Assembly (NCBI RefSeq): GCF_900103125.1
Contig: NZ_FNJV01000004.1
Span: 372,001 to 436,000 of the forward strand
From: Mucilaginibacter sp. OK268
Lineage (GTDB): Bacteria; Bacteroidota; Bacteroidia; Sphingobacteriales; Sphingobacteriaceae
Length of the DNA: 64,000 bases
Direction of reading: 5' to 3'
In this document: positions 1-7,760 of the stretch, one piece after another
Numbering within the stretch: the stretch's first letter is position 1
Layout of the letters: each line of letters opens with the position of its first letter
Translations under genes and position numbers: made by a program
Notes under the pieces: model-generated
The model's database searches: none
What the model was told of the DNA's origin: nothing
Seen by the model: only the letters and a program-made list of their open reading frames with translations

Positions 1-98
1 AAGCAGTGCATTATAATATTAAGCGAAAGCTAACAGCAAAGCCTTTGCCAGATAAGGCCGCTTTAGATTTTATGTTGAAAGAGATGAGTAGGAAGTAA
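1..98 (+). CDS. C-terminal fragment of an unknown protein, cut by the window edge
   Basis: An open frame with no stop runs from the left edge to TAA at 96-98 and reads as about 31 residues ending KEMSRK. It is basic and hydrophilic, and codon use looks ordinary for this window. It converges with the winged-helix gene whose stop lies at 109, which fits the tail of a real gene. No family can be assigned from so short a piece, and a chance frame is possible. Confidence 0.4.
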   Translation, partial: AVHYNIKRKLTAKPLPDKAALDFMLKEMSRK

Positions 99-108
99 AG
101 ACAGGCTA

Positions 109-411
109 TTAGTTTTTCTGCTGTTTGATGAGATTTTCCAGTGCCTGCAAATGTTTCTTGAAAGCTGCCCTGCCTTTTTCGGTCACGGAATAGCGGGTGT
201 TAGGTTTACGGCCGATAAAGCTTTTTTGCACCTCCATATAGGCCTCCTTTTCCAATGCTTTAAGGTGCGAAGCCAGGTTGCCATCGGTAAGCTCCAATAA
301 CTCTTTGAGCGAGTTAAAATCGTAGCTTTCATTGGCAACCAATACGCTCATGATCTGTAGGCGTATGCGGTTTTCAAATGCTTTATCAAACTGGTCTAAC
401 GATATTTTCAC
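109..411 (-). CDS. Winged-helix transcriptional regulator (HTH_34/ArsR-like)
   Basis: A 100-residue protein that is essentially one winged-helix DNA-binding domain. Residues about 15-60 (RIRLQIMSVLVANESYDF, then SLKELLELTDGNLASHLKAL) form the helix-turn-helix, followed by the wing (GRKPNTRYSVTEKGRAAF) and a short C-terminal helix. This is the usual size for the small Bacteroidota regulators of the 'winged helix DNA-binding protein' family. The start is GTG at 411-409, sharing GTGA with the TGA stop of the upstream membrane-protein gene, so the two are translationally coupled. It probably controls its own operon from the promoter at 1026-1055. No ligand-binding domain or metal-binding cysteines are visible, so its signal is unknown. 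Confidence 0.85.
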   Translation of the reverse strand: MKISLDQFDKAFENRIRLQIMSVLVANESYDFNSLKELLELTDGNLASHLKALEKEAYMEVQKSFIGRKPNTRYSVTEKGRAAFKKHLQALENLIKQQKN

Positions 412-1007
412 GAATCGTATTTAAAGTGCATCACGGTGCCATATATAATATGCAGCACGCCAAAACCAATGGTCCAGAGTAGCAGGCCATATCCGGGTAT
501 CAGCGCGGCAAGCAAACCTAATAAAATCTCTATTATCCCCAAACTCTTTACGCCCGAATAGGTGTAATGGCTGCCGGCAACCAAAGCCAGGCCATAAAAT
601 ATGAGCGTGGCCGGTGCAACAATACCATAATAGCCATGATAAATGAGGATAAAAGTAAACAGTCCGCCGCTTACCAGGGGAATAGCCATATTGATCAGCA
701 ATCTTTTGCTGCCGGTACTCCAGAAAAGTTGACCATTCTTTTTGGACTTTCTGTAGGATAGCCAAATGCCTGTGCCAATGGAAAGAACAAGAACGGCGAA
801 GGCTACCAGGAATAACTCGGTGATAAATACGATATTATTTCCCTCATAATTACCGGTTTTAAGCAGATTGTAACCAATGCCCGCCCCGATGAGGGCATAA
901 ATACCCGCCATAACGCCCGACAGGCCACTAAGCGAAATGAACTTGGCCGAACGCTCCATCAGATCGCGGATGGAACTGAGCTCGGCATGAATGTCTTTTT
1001 CTTCCAT
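408..1007 (-). CDS. Multi-pass membrane protein coupled to a winged-helix regulator
   Basis: A 199-residue protein with a short charged N-terminus (MEEKDIHAELSSIRDLMERS) and about six hydrophobic segments through the rest, ending FKYDS. The frame stays open upstream through repeat sequence, but ATG at 1007 is chosen because it begins the conserved-looking reading and lies 18 nt below a complete TTG-N19-TAACTTTG promoter. The gene overlaps the following regulator by 4 nt. Pairs of this kind are common in Bacteroidota; the membrane partner has no known activity. It could be a sensor or a target of the regulator. Function unknown. Confidence 0.8.
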   Translation of the reverse strand: MEEKDIHAELSSIRDLMERSAKFISLSGLSGVMAGIYALIGAGIGYNLLKTGNYEGNNIVFITELFLVAFAVLVLSIGTGIWLSYRKSKKNGQLFWSTGSKRLLINMAIPLVSGGLFTFILIYHGYYGIVAPATLIFYGLALVAGSHYTYSGVKSLGIIEILLGLLAALIPGYGLLLWTIGFGVLHIIYGTVMHFKYDS

Positions 1008-1025
1008 TGAAAGTGCTTTGATTTT

Positions 1026-1055
1026 CAAAGTTATTAAGATAGTTTGGAATTGCAA
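1026..1055 (-). promoter_or_regulatory. TTG-N19-TAACTTTG promoter for the membrane protein/regulator pair
   Basis: On the minus strand the -7 element TAACTTTG occupies 1033-1026 and TTG occupies 1055-1053, exactly 19 nt apart. This matches the Bacteroidota consensus (TTG, 17-23 nt, TAnnTTTG). The ATG of the membrane protein is 18 nt beyond the -7 element. Confidence 0.75.
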
Positions 1056-1081
1056 GGGGGATAATACGTTTTCTCTCTGCG

Positions 1082-1140
1082 CGTCATTGCGAGGAGGAAC
1101 GACGTGGCAATCTCTATGCTGTACAGGGCAGAGCAGTTTG
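1082..1140. repeat. Half copy of the GTCATTGCGAGG MITE-like family
   Basis: Begins CGTCATTGCGAGGAGGAACG and continues through GCAATCTCTATGCTGTACAG, matching the left half of the copy at 52390-52549 (GCAATCTCTATGCTATACAG). The conserved right half is absent, so it looks like a truncated or recombined copy. Confidence 0.65.
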
Positions 1141-1850
1141 GCATGGCGTATCCCCGCTCTTGGCCGCGGGAGGGCCTTTACTTTGTCGCCACAAAGTAAC
1201 CAGACCGAGCGAAGCGAGATAATGAGTGCCAATAAAAATAAACAACCTCGAATAACGGCTTTCAGAGAAAGGCTTCTTTGCGCTCCTGTCCTTTGCCCTG
1301 CAAACCGGGCAGAACCAGGGCCGCAATTATTTTGCGCTACTTCGTTCGCACATTTCCTCACGCTTCAGCAAAAACTTGCTATGCCCCGCAACCGCACAGG
1401 CTCGCATCGTTCTGCCCGCTTTCACCCGAAGCTTATCTGCTGACGGGAAGAAAGAATGATTGTGCTCAATCCAGTAAATCACTAATTCAATAATTATCCC
1501 CCGCGTTAGCGATAGTAGCGGATACCGGCCCGTGGCTAATGCCTTGTGGCGTATAAGCGGATAGCGCGTGCCGGAGGCAACGCCCTTATTAGCGTCAAGA
1601 AAACCAACTCAATAATTAAAAATCGTGGTAATCCTTAAACGGCGGAGCCCTCTTGAACGCAAAAAAAAAATTAATCCGTGAAAAGTCCCTTTAATCAAGG
1701 TTCAGAAAAATTCACTAATTAAGCTTCTCTACCCCACGTTTTCCCGGCAACAAACGAAGAGCCCTATAAGACATAACTCAAATGAGGATACAGCGTGATG
1801 AAAGAAGAAAGAATGAAGCGATGATTTTTTAATTATATTTTCAATAATTA
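1141..1850. repeat. Repeat-like intergenic filler
   Basis: About 700 bp without a convincing gene. A hairpin TTACTTTGT-CGCC-ACAAAGTAA lies near 1179-1200. Around 1500-1600 the text is rich in GCGTTAGCG- and GCGTGCCGG-like words typical of interspersed repeats. Several frames stay open here on both strands, but they have odd composition (many Arg, Cys, His, Pro) and no family resemblance. I see no RNA gene. Confidence 0.45.
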
Positions 1851-1879
1851 TTGAAAATTCAAAATAAATAGTAATTTTG
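1851..1879 (+). promoter_or_regulatory. Promoter for the DCC/epimerase pair
   Basis: TTG at 1851-1853, 18 nt, then TAATTTTG at 1872-1879, which matches TAnnTTTG. The ATG of the DCC gene is 37 nt beyond the -7 element. Confidence 0.6.
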
Positions 1880-1915
1880 TGTTGTTGAATCATCAGAACA
1901 TAAAATTATAGCAGT

Positions 1916-2740
1916 ATGAAAACGCTAAAAGATCATGTGGTACTTTTTGATGCTGAATGCCCTATGTGCAGTGTATATACCAAAGCTTTTGTTAAAACAG
2001 GCATGCTGGCCGGCGATGGCCGGCAGGCTTATCAGCAGGTGTCCGAAAATAGCTGCCCGGTGTACGATCGCCAGCGCGCTGCTGATGAAATTGCCCTGGT
2101 CAACCTGAAAACCGGCGAAGTAACTTATGGCATCAAAAGCCTGTTTAAAATAATAGGCAATACATGGCCGGGATTCGCGCCTCTGTTCGCGTTTAAGCCG
2201 TTTGTTTGGTTGATGAGCAAGCTTTACGCTTTTATATCACACAACAGGCGGGTTATTATTCCGCCTTCTAAAGGGAGCGATAGCTTTGAGTATCAGCCCA
2301 CATTTAAACTGCGTTACCGTATAGCCTACCTGCTGTTTACCTGGTTTATTGTTGGGTATACGCTTACCGCTTACGCGCATTTACTAAGCCCAACGGTGCC
2401 TCTGGGTAATGCTTACCGTGAGTATATGATATGTGGCGGACAGATCATTGTCCAGGGAACAGTGATGAGCTTTTGGGACCGCCGGCAAACCTGGACCTAC
2501 CTGGGCAACATGATGACCATTTCTTTGGCAGGCAGTTTGCTGCTTTTAATTCCGATGGCAATAAACCATTGGTTTCAATTCGGGTCTGAAGTGTACGCCT
2601 TGTATTTTATGGGAGTGGCCGGATTAATGTTTCTGGAACACATCCGCAGAACTAAGCTATTGAACCTGGGCTGGACATTGACCATTACCTGGGTTGCATA
2701 TCGTATTATTTTATTGGCACTGATCTTAAACCTGAACTAA
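1916..2740 (+). CDS. DCC-family thiol oxidoreductase domain fused to a membrane region
   Basis: The N-terminal third (about residues 8-110) is a DUF393/DCC domain. VVLFDAECPMCSVYTKAFVK carries the family signature D-x-x-C-P-x-C, a thioredoxin-like CxxC. From about residue 138 to the end (274) there are roughly four hydrophobic segments (YLLFTWFIVGYTLTAYA; SLAGSLLLLIPMAI; YALYFMGVAGLMFLEHI; ITWVAYRIILLALIL). Most DCC proteins are soluble and about 120-140 residues long, so this is a longer, membrane-anchored form. Its TAA stop overlaps the next ATG (TAATG), so it is coupled to the TIGR01777 epimerase. A role in thiol redox chemistry at the membrane is inferred; no substrate can be named. Confidence 0.8.
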   Translation: MKTLKDHVVLFDAECPMCSVYTKAFVKTGMLAGDGRQAYQQVSENSCPVYDRQRAADEIALVNLKTGEVTYGIKSLFKIIGNTWPGFAPLFAFKPFVWLMSKLYAFISHNRRVIIPPSKGSDSFEYQPTFKLRYRIAYLLFTWFIVGYTLTAYAHLLSPTVPLGNAYREYMICGGQIIVQGTVMSFWDRRQTWTYLGNMMTISLAGSLLLLIPMAINHWFQFGSEVYALYFMGVAGLMFLEHIRRTKLLNLGWTLTITWVAYRIILLALILNLN

Positions 2741-3669
2741 TGAAAACCTACAAAAAAATTGTACTCGCCGGTGGCAACGGTTACTTAGGTACCGTACTGG
2801 CGAATTATTATAAAGACAAGGCAAACGAAGTGATCATACTGGCCCGTAAACAGGCTAAAACTATTGATAATATCCGTACGGTAGTTTGGGACGGCAAGGC
2901 CGAGAACGGCTGGACGGTACAACTGGCCGGTGCCGATATGCTGATAAACCTTTGCGGTAAAAATGTAAATTGCCGCTATACCGAAAAAAACAAGTCTGAG
3001 ATTATTACTTCCCGGGTTTTACCTACCGAGCTGCTGGGGCACGCTATACATAAAATGAGCAGCCCGCCAAAACTGTGGATCAATGTAACCTCTGCCACGA
3101 TATACCGCCACGCGGAAGACCATCCGCAGGATGAGGAAACCGGCGAAATTGGTTATGGTTTTTCTATCGATGTATGTAAAATATGGGAGGAGGTTTTCCT
3201 GAAAAGCGAAACTCCGCATACCCGTAAGATAGCTTTACGCATGGGTATTGTATTGGGTCGTAGTGATAGCGTTTTTCCACGTTTGCTTAACCTGGTCAGG
3301 TTTGGTCTTGGGGGTAAACAAGGTACCGGTAAACAATACATCGCCTGGGTGCATGAACAGGATGTGGCCCGCAGCACCCAATGGCTGCTTGATCATCCCG
3401 AAATAGAAGGGGTGGTTAACTGTACCGCGCCCGATGCCATAAAAAATGCCGATATGATGCAAACCATACGTAAAAGCTATGGCATGCCATTTGGTCTGCC
3501 CGCACCGGAATGGCTGCTTGACATCGGGGCGGTAGTGATTGGTACCGAGCCCGAGCTGATATTAAAAAGCCGCTGGGTAAAACCCAAACGCCTGCTCGAT
3601 TCCGGTTTTACCTTCCAATATGAAAAAGCGGAATACGCGGTGCACGATATTTTGAGTATTAAAGGGTGA
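2740..3669 (+). CDS. TIGR01777-family NAD(P)-dependent epimerase-like protein (YfcH type)
   Basis: A 309-residue extended-SDR protein. The N-terminus has the Rossmann glycine motif (KIVLAGGNGYLGTVLANYY). The centre contains WINVTSATIYRHAEDHPQDE, where the family's Ser/Thr and Tyr lie, and the C-terminus (PEWLLDIGAVVIGTEPELIL, then SRWVKPKRLLDSGFTF) is the DUF1731 domain that defines this family. Length agrees with the family (about 300). Members bind NADP but their substrate is not established. The TAATG junction shows co-translation with the DCC protein, which suggests shared redox work in the envelope; that link is inference. Confidence 0.88.
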   Translation: MKTYKKIVLAGGNGYLGTVLANYYKDKANEVIILARKQAKTIDNIRTVVWDGKAENGWTVQLAGADMLINLCGKNVNCRYTEKNKSEIITSRVLPTELLGHAIHKMSSPPKLWINVTSATIYRHAEDHPQDEETGEIGYGFSIDVCKIWEEVFLKSETPHTRKIALRMGIVLGRSDSVFPRLLNLVRFGLGGKQGTGKQYIAWVHEQDVARSTQWLLDHPEIEGVVNCTAPDAIKNADMMQTIRKSYGMPFGLPAPEWLLDIGAVVIGTEPELILKSRWVKPKRLLDSGFTFQYEKAEYAVHDILSIKG

Positions 3670-3677
3670 GGTAGTTT

Positions 3678-3960
3678 TGTCATGCTGAACTTGTTTCAGC
3701 ACCCCATACGCAGAGTAAATGTGCGTGTCCGCTGCCGCGGGCTTTCAGCCCGTGGCAACCATAGTCTCAGCTTTCAGCTGAACACTAAAGCTGAAAGCTT
3801 TAACCATGCCACCCACGAGATACGCTCTGCGCTAATCTCGCGGTAGCGGAAATGAAGAGAGGCAAGTCATGCTGAACTTGTTTCAGCATCCCACGTGCAG
3901 AGTGATATGCATGCTCATTACCTGGCTTGTGGGATCCCGAAATAAATTCGGGATGACGGG
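3678..3960. repeat. Composite of palindromic repeats between convergent genes
   Basis: The gap between the epimerase and DUF3999 is mostly repeat. GTCATGCTGAACTTGTTTCA occurs at about 3679 and again near 3868, and the mirror unit GGGATCCCGAAATAAATTCG ends the block near 3958. Between them lies a nested hairpin with GCCGCGGGCTTTCAGCCCGTGGC and CAGCTTTCAGCTG...AAAGCTGAAAGCTTT arms. The same palindrome family recurs at 44458 and 45483. Confidence 0.7.
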
Positions 3961-3972
3961 CAGGGTTGCCTT

Positions 3973-5196
3973 TTAATCTTTCTTTTCCCCTGCTTTTTTC
4001 TTCACCTCCTTGGTCATTTTCAAGGTCAGGAAAAGCAGCAAGCCCGCGGCCACCACAATAGCAATCCATATAAACACCGTATAATCACGATCGGCTTTTG
4101 CAGGTTGCTTGGTTTGATAAGCAACGTTTTGATTAACCACTTCATGACTTATCTGTGGGGTATTACCCTGGATACTGTCTGTAAAAAATTTAAGGTCATA
4201 TTCTGGTGCCTGTACCGATTGATCTCCAGCCAACAAACGGTAGGTTTGTTTACCATCCAGGTAACTGATTAGTGACTCGGCCGATTGGAAAGCGTCTATG
4301 CCGGTAATGGTTAAAGGTAAATTATCGCCATTGCTTATTTGCACTATCAGCTGATTGGTTTTAGCTGCTATCAGCAGATCGGTAGCTTTGGTGGAGTTTA
4401 ATTCCTCCTCTCCAAGTAGTTGTTTATCATGCCCGTTAACCTGGTAAACCGATACGTCGCGCTTAAAATATTTCGGCGCGGTGATATTTAAATGCAGTTT
4501 ATTGACCTGGTAATTGTCCTGAAGCTTGATAGTAATGAACGTGGTTTTGTTGCTGTCGATTCGGGTTAATTGAACGGGTGAAACAGGAACGTAGCTAAAA
4601 GTAGCCGCGTATTCTGTATACACACCCGCCTGCAAAAACTTGATGGGTGTTTTATTTTTATCATTCACCAGCAATTTCAGGTACCGGTAATTGCTTGCCG
4701 GGAACGAGAGCGACTGCATGTAAGTGCCCTCGCTATTCACCACGGCTTCCTGTAACGGGATATCTTCCTGAATGGCGAACCATTGTTTCAGATCGTCGCT
4801 GCCCACTAAATTCACCTTGCGTTGTACGGCCGTGTTTTGCAGCCTTATCCACAGTCGATCGAGCGCCAGGCCTGTTTTATTTTCTACAATAAAAGTGGTG
4901 CCGGTATCGGTACTCAGTTTTGCGTCAACCTGGTTAAAAACCACAAAGCTTTTCTGATCCTTCTGTGGTAGACTCCCGGCCTGGATGTAGGGTATAAAAT
5001 TGCCTTTAGCATCAACTATCCTGATGTCGGAAAGATCAGCTTTGGCTTTGGCTACAAAAGCAGGCTGCAAGCTGATGCGGTAAAAGCCGGTACTATCTAC
5101 CTTGGGCAGGGTAGCCTGGTATTTAAAATTTTGTTGTGCCGATGCCGACAGCATCAGTCCGCAACAGAGTGCCGTGAGGGTTAATATTTTATTCAT
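3973..5196 (-). CDS. DUF3999 family envelope protein
   Basis: A 407-residue protein with a signal peptide (MNKILTLTALCCGLMLSASAQ), a long beta-rich exported region, and one C-terminal membrane helix (VFIWIAIVVAAGLLLFLTLK) followed by a lysine-rich tail. It is thus a type I membrane protein facing the periplasm. The layout and the neighbouring DUF2339 gene identify DUF3999. The start at 5196 gives a clean signal peptide; an in-frame start at 5223 would add ten residues and deepen the overlap with DUF2339. As chosen, it overlaps the upstream gene by 8 nt. The biochemical role of the pair is not known. Confidence 0.85.
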   Translation of the reverse strand: MNKILTLTALCCGLMLSASAQQNFKYQATLPKVDSTGFYRISLQPAFVAKAKADLSDIRIVDAKGNFIPYIQAGSLPQKDQKSFVVFNQVDAKLSTDTGTTFIVENKTGLALDRLWIRLQNTAVQRKVNLVGSDDLKQWFAIQEDIPLQEAVVNSEGTYMQSLSFPASNYRYLKLLVNDKNKTPIKFLQAGVYTEYAATFSYVPVSPVQLTRIDSNKTTFITIKLQDNYQVNKLHLNITAPKYFKRDVSVYQVNGHDKQLLGEEELNSTKATDLLIAAKTNQLIVQISNGDNLPLTITGIDAFQSAESLISYLDGKQTYRLLAGDQSVQAPEYDLKFFTDSIQGNTPQISHEVVNQNVAYQTKQPAKADRDYTVFIWIAIVVAAGLLLFLTLKMTKEVKKKAGEKKD

Positions 5197-7597
5197 CCTT
5201 AGGTTTGGCTTCATCATCAACAATAATTTTTTTAACCTTTTGATACATGAACGATATCACCAGCAGTATGATACCCAGGCAAAAGAACGCGGCTATTTTA
5301 CCCGCCACCGGTATGTTATTGATATCGAACAAGAATAATTTAAGCAGTGTTAACGAAAATAGGCTTAATGATACTATCCGCATTACCCGTAACTTATGGC
5401 GCATCCCCAGCCACATCAGGGCAAAGGATAGCAAGCCCCATAAAATAGGCAGCCCGGTTTTAATATAAACCGTTTCAATACGATTGATGGAATGACTATT
5501 GCCATAAAATAACAAATTGCTCAGCAGGCTTATCTCTAAACTTAAAAATAATACCACCGCCGCGCTAATGAGCCAGGTGAACATCACCTTCATCCCAGAA
5601 TCCAGGTTTTTCTGGCTCAAACGAATAATGCGGTAAAATAATAATCCAACAAAAATGGCCGCTATCCAATGCGCGGTAAAATGACCGGCCGGTATTTTTT
5701 GCTGCTCCAGCATCAAGCGTTGCAGAGCGAAAAACTGCGGGGTAAGCGCCAGGTAAACCGTAACGCATACCATGAGTATGGCCAGCCTTATTTTTTCATT
5801 AAAATTGAGTGCTTTTACTTTTAACGATACCAGGTAATACGTATATACAAACACGGGCGTGTACAACATCATGTATAATATATTAAGCGGGGTATTGGGG
5901 AAATGATTTACAAACTGATGGTTAACCTCAAATAATCCGCTTAAAAACAAAAGCGCCAAAGCCGTTATACTGAAAACATGCCGGTCAACAGCTATGCCTT
6001 TTACCGTGGTCGGTTCTTCTTTGCCTGCCAATATTGATAACAGGTAAGAGCTGATGGCCGCAACCAGTGTAGTGATAAAACCCTTATTGGCAATAACGGT
6101 GAGACTTAAGTTATTGTCTACGTATATCTGGTACCAATCCATCAAAAGGCTCAGCAGCATGGCTACCCAAAGCAGTAAAGAGGTAAGTTTCATTAACTGG
6201 ATAGACGAGCGCTGGTACAACCAGTATAATAATACGGTTTCAGATGCCCAGAAAATAGTAATGCTATGGCCATGCAGTTGTATAGGCGCCGCCAGCGAAA
6301 TAAAGGTAAGCGTGATGCCAATGAGCAAGTACAAAATGTTAGTATCTACCTTACGGTTACGGAATAACAGGTAGGATAATACCAGGTTAACCACGCCCAG
6401 GCTTATACAAAACAAGCCTCGGAACTGCTCTTCTTTCATCACCGTAAGCAGGTATAAGCCGGCCGCGAAATAAAGCGCGGTATTGCTGAGCAGGATGGTA
6501 AAATCAGAGGCGATGAATTTTTTATTTTCCTTAACGTTATGCGCCACATTGATGATAAAGTACAGCACATAAAAGATACTGGCATAAATAAAGCCGATAT
6601 GATAGCTTGGGGCAGTAAGCGTATACAGCACGGATGCAAAAACAATCACCGTAAACACAAAGCTGATGATGTTGAGCACCCGCCAGGCTTTAAAGTAGGA
6701 GATGATAAGCAAGCCGGTATTCAATATCAACAGATATATAAATAAGGCATCGTAATTAGCGTGCCCGGTACTTACCATAAACGGACTGGCAAAGCCGCCT
6801 ACCAGGGCTATCACGGCCAGTTCCTGCTTATCATACAGTAACGAAAGCAGTACCGCGAAAATGGTGATCACTATTAAAATAATGAACGCTACGGTTTGGC
6901 TAAATAAATTGAACTGGTGAAATGCCAATGTTATGGTAAAATAAAACACGGCTAAACCGCCACCAACCAATACCGAGCTGAATGCTTTATAACTATTACG
7001 CAGGCGATGGGCAATACCAATTAAAATGGCTCCGCATGCTACACCGATGCCCACACGACCGATCGGGCCTACCCAATCATTATCAATGGCATATTTTACA
7101 AAAAAGCCGATGGCTAAAACCAGTATGGCAATACCAATTTTGTTGATCAGGTTTTCGCCAATGAATTTTTCCAGATCTGGGTGGCTTTCAAAGAAGGATG
7201 GTTTCGGTTCTTTAGGTTTTGGCGGAGCAAACTCTCCCGTTTTAACAGGTCGGTGGATGGCCGATAGACTGTCTGATATCACCTCGGGCTGCCGCTCAAT
7301 ATGATCGGGTTTAATAAATGTTGGCTGTGACTCAGGAGGTACAACCGGTTCTGGCCGGGATATATTAACCGGTTCATCGGGCGTAACAACCGGCGGTGTT
7401 TCACTGATGACGGGTTTGGGTTCTTCGGTCTTTTTAGCCGGTTCTTCAAATGGTTTATAAAGTTTAAGTGCTTCTGTTAACCGTTTTAATTCAGCTAATT
7501 TATTGTCAATATCGCTCAACTTACGGTTAGTATCCGTTTTGTTGCCAACTATTAAAAAAATAATCAGAAGCAGTATACATATAGTTAAAATGTCCAT
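5189..7597 (-). CDS. DUF2339 polytopic membrane protein
   Basis: An 802-residue protein. One N-terminal helix (MDILTICILLLIIFLIVG) is followed by a short coiled-coil stretch, then about 100 residues rich in Pro, Glu and Lys (EEPAKKTEEPKPVISE and onward), then roughly twenty hydrophobic segments from about residue 150 to the end. The first of these (SHPDLEKFIGENLINKIGIA) is the conserved DUF2339 entry segment. ATG at 7597 is preferred because the open frame before it (to 7651) is not membrane-like; ATG at 7603 is also possible. It overlaps DUF3999, the usual gene order for this pair. Transport or envelope assembly has been guessed for the family, with no reaction known. Confidence 0.88.
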   Translation of the reverse strand: MDILTICILLLIIFLIVGNKTDTNRKLSDIDNKLAELKRLTEALKLYKPFEEPAKKTEEPKPVISETPPVVTPDEPVNISRPEPVVPPESQPTFIKPDHIERQPEVISDSLSAIHRPVKTGEFAPPKPKEPKPSFFESHPDLEKFIGENLINKIGIAILVLAIGFFVKYAIDNDWVGPIGRVGIGVACGAILIGIAHRLRNSYKAFSSVLVGGGLAVFYFTITLAFHQFNLFSQTVAFIILIVITIFAVLLSLLYDKQELAVIALVGGFASPFMVSTGHANYDALFIYLLILNTGLLIISYFKAWRVLNIISFVFTVIVFASVLYTLTAPSYHIGFIYASIFYVLYFIINVAHNVKENKKFIASDFTILLSNTALYFAAGLYLLTVMKEEQFRGLFCISLGVVNLVLSYLLFRNRKVDTNILYLLIGITLTFISLAAPIQLHGHSITIFWASETVLLYWLYQRSSIQLMKLTSLLLWVAMLLSLLMDWYQIYVDNNLSLTVIANKGFITTLVAAISSYLLSILAGKEEPTTVKGIAVDRHVFSITALALLFLSGLFEVNHQFVNHFPNTPLNILYMMLYTPVFVYTYYLVSLKVKALNFNEKIRLAILMVCVTVYLALTPQFFALQRLMLEQQKIPAGHFTAHWIAAIFVGLLFYRIIRLSQKNLDSGMKVMFTWLISAAVVLFLSLEISLLSNLLFYGNSHSINRIETVYIKTGLPILWGLLSFALMWLGMRHKLRVMRIVSLSLFSLTLLKLFLFDINNIPVAGKIAAFFCLGIILLVISFMYQKVKKIIVDDEAKPKDE

Positions 7598-7760
7598 GGG
7601 CATAGGTTTGGCAAAAGTTAAAGATAGATGATTTATGCAAGGCAAACACATAAAAATTTATTTAGCATCAGCTTGGAGACGATCCTCATTCCAAGCCATC
7701 AATATTTATGACGGTAGACTGCCTTTTTATTGACAGCAGTAATTATTAAATTTAGAGGCT

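Noticed and set aside
991..1493. Overlapping open frames of 70-150 codons
   Set aside because: They run through interspersed repeat sequence, have unusual composition rich in Arg, Cys, His and Pro, and overlap each other on both strands.
3800..4069. 89-codon frame on the minus strand
   Set aside because: It lies in the palindromic repeat and the end of DUF3999 in another frame, with no protein-like composition.
7598..7651. Longer start for DUF2339
   Set aside because: The extra residues are not membrane-like and would precede the natural first helix.
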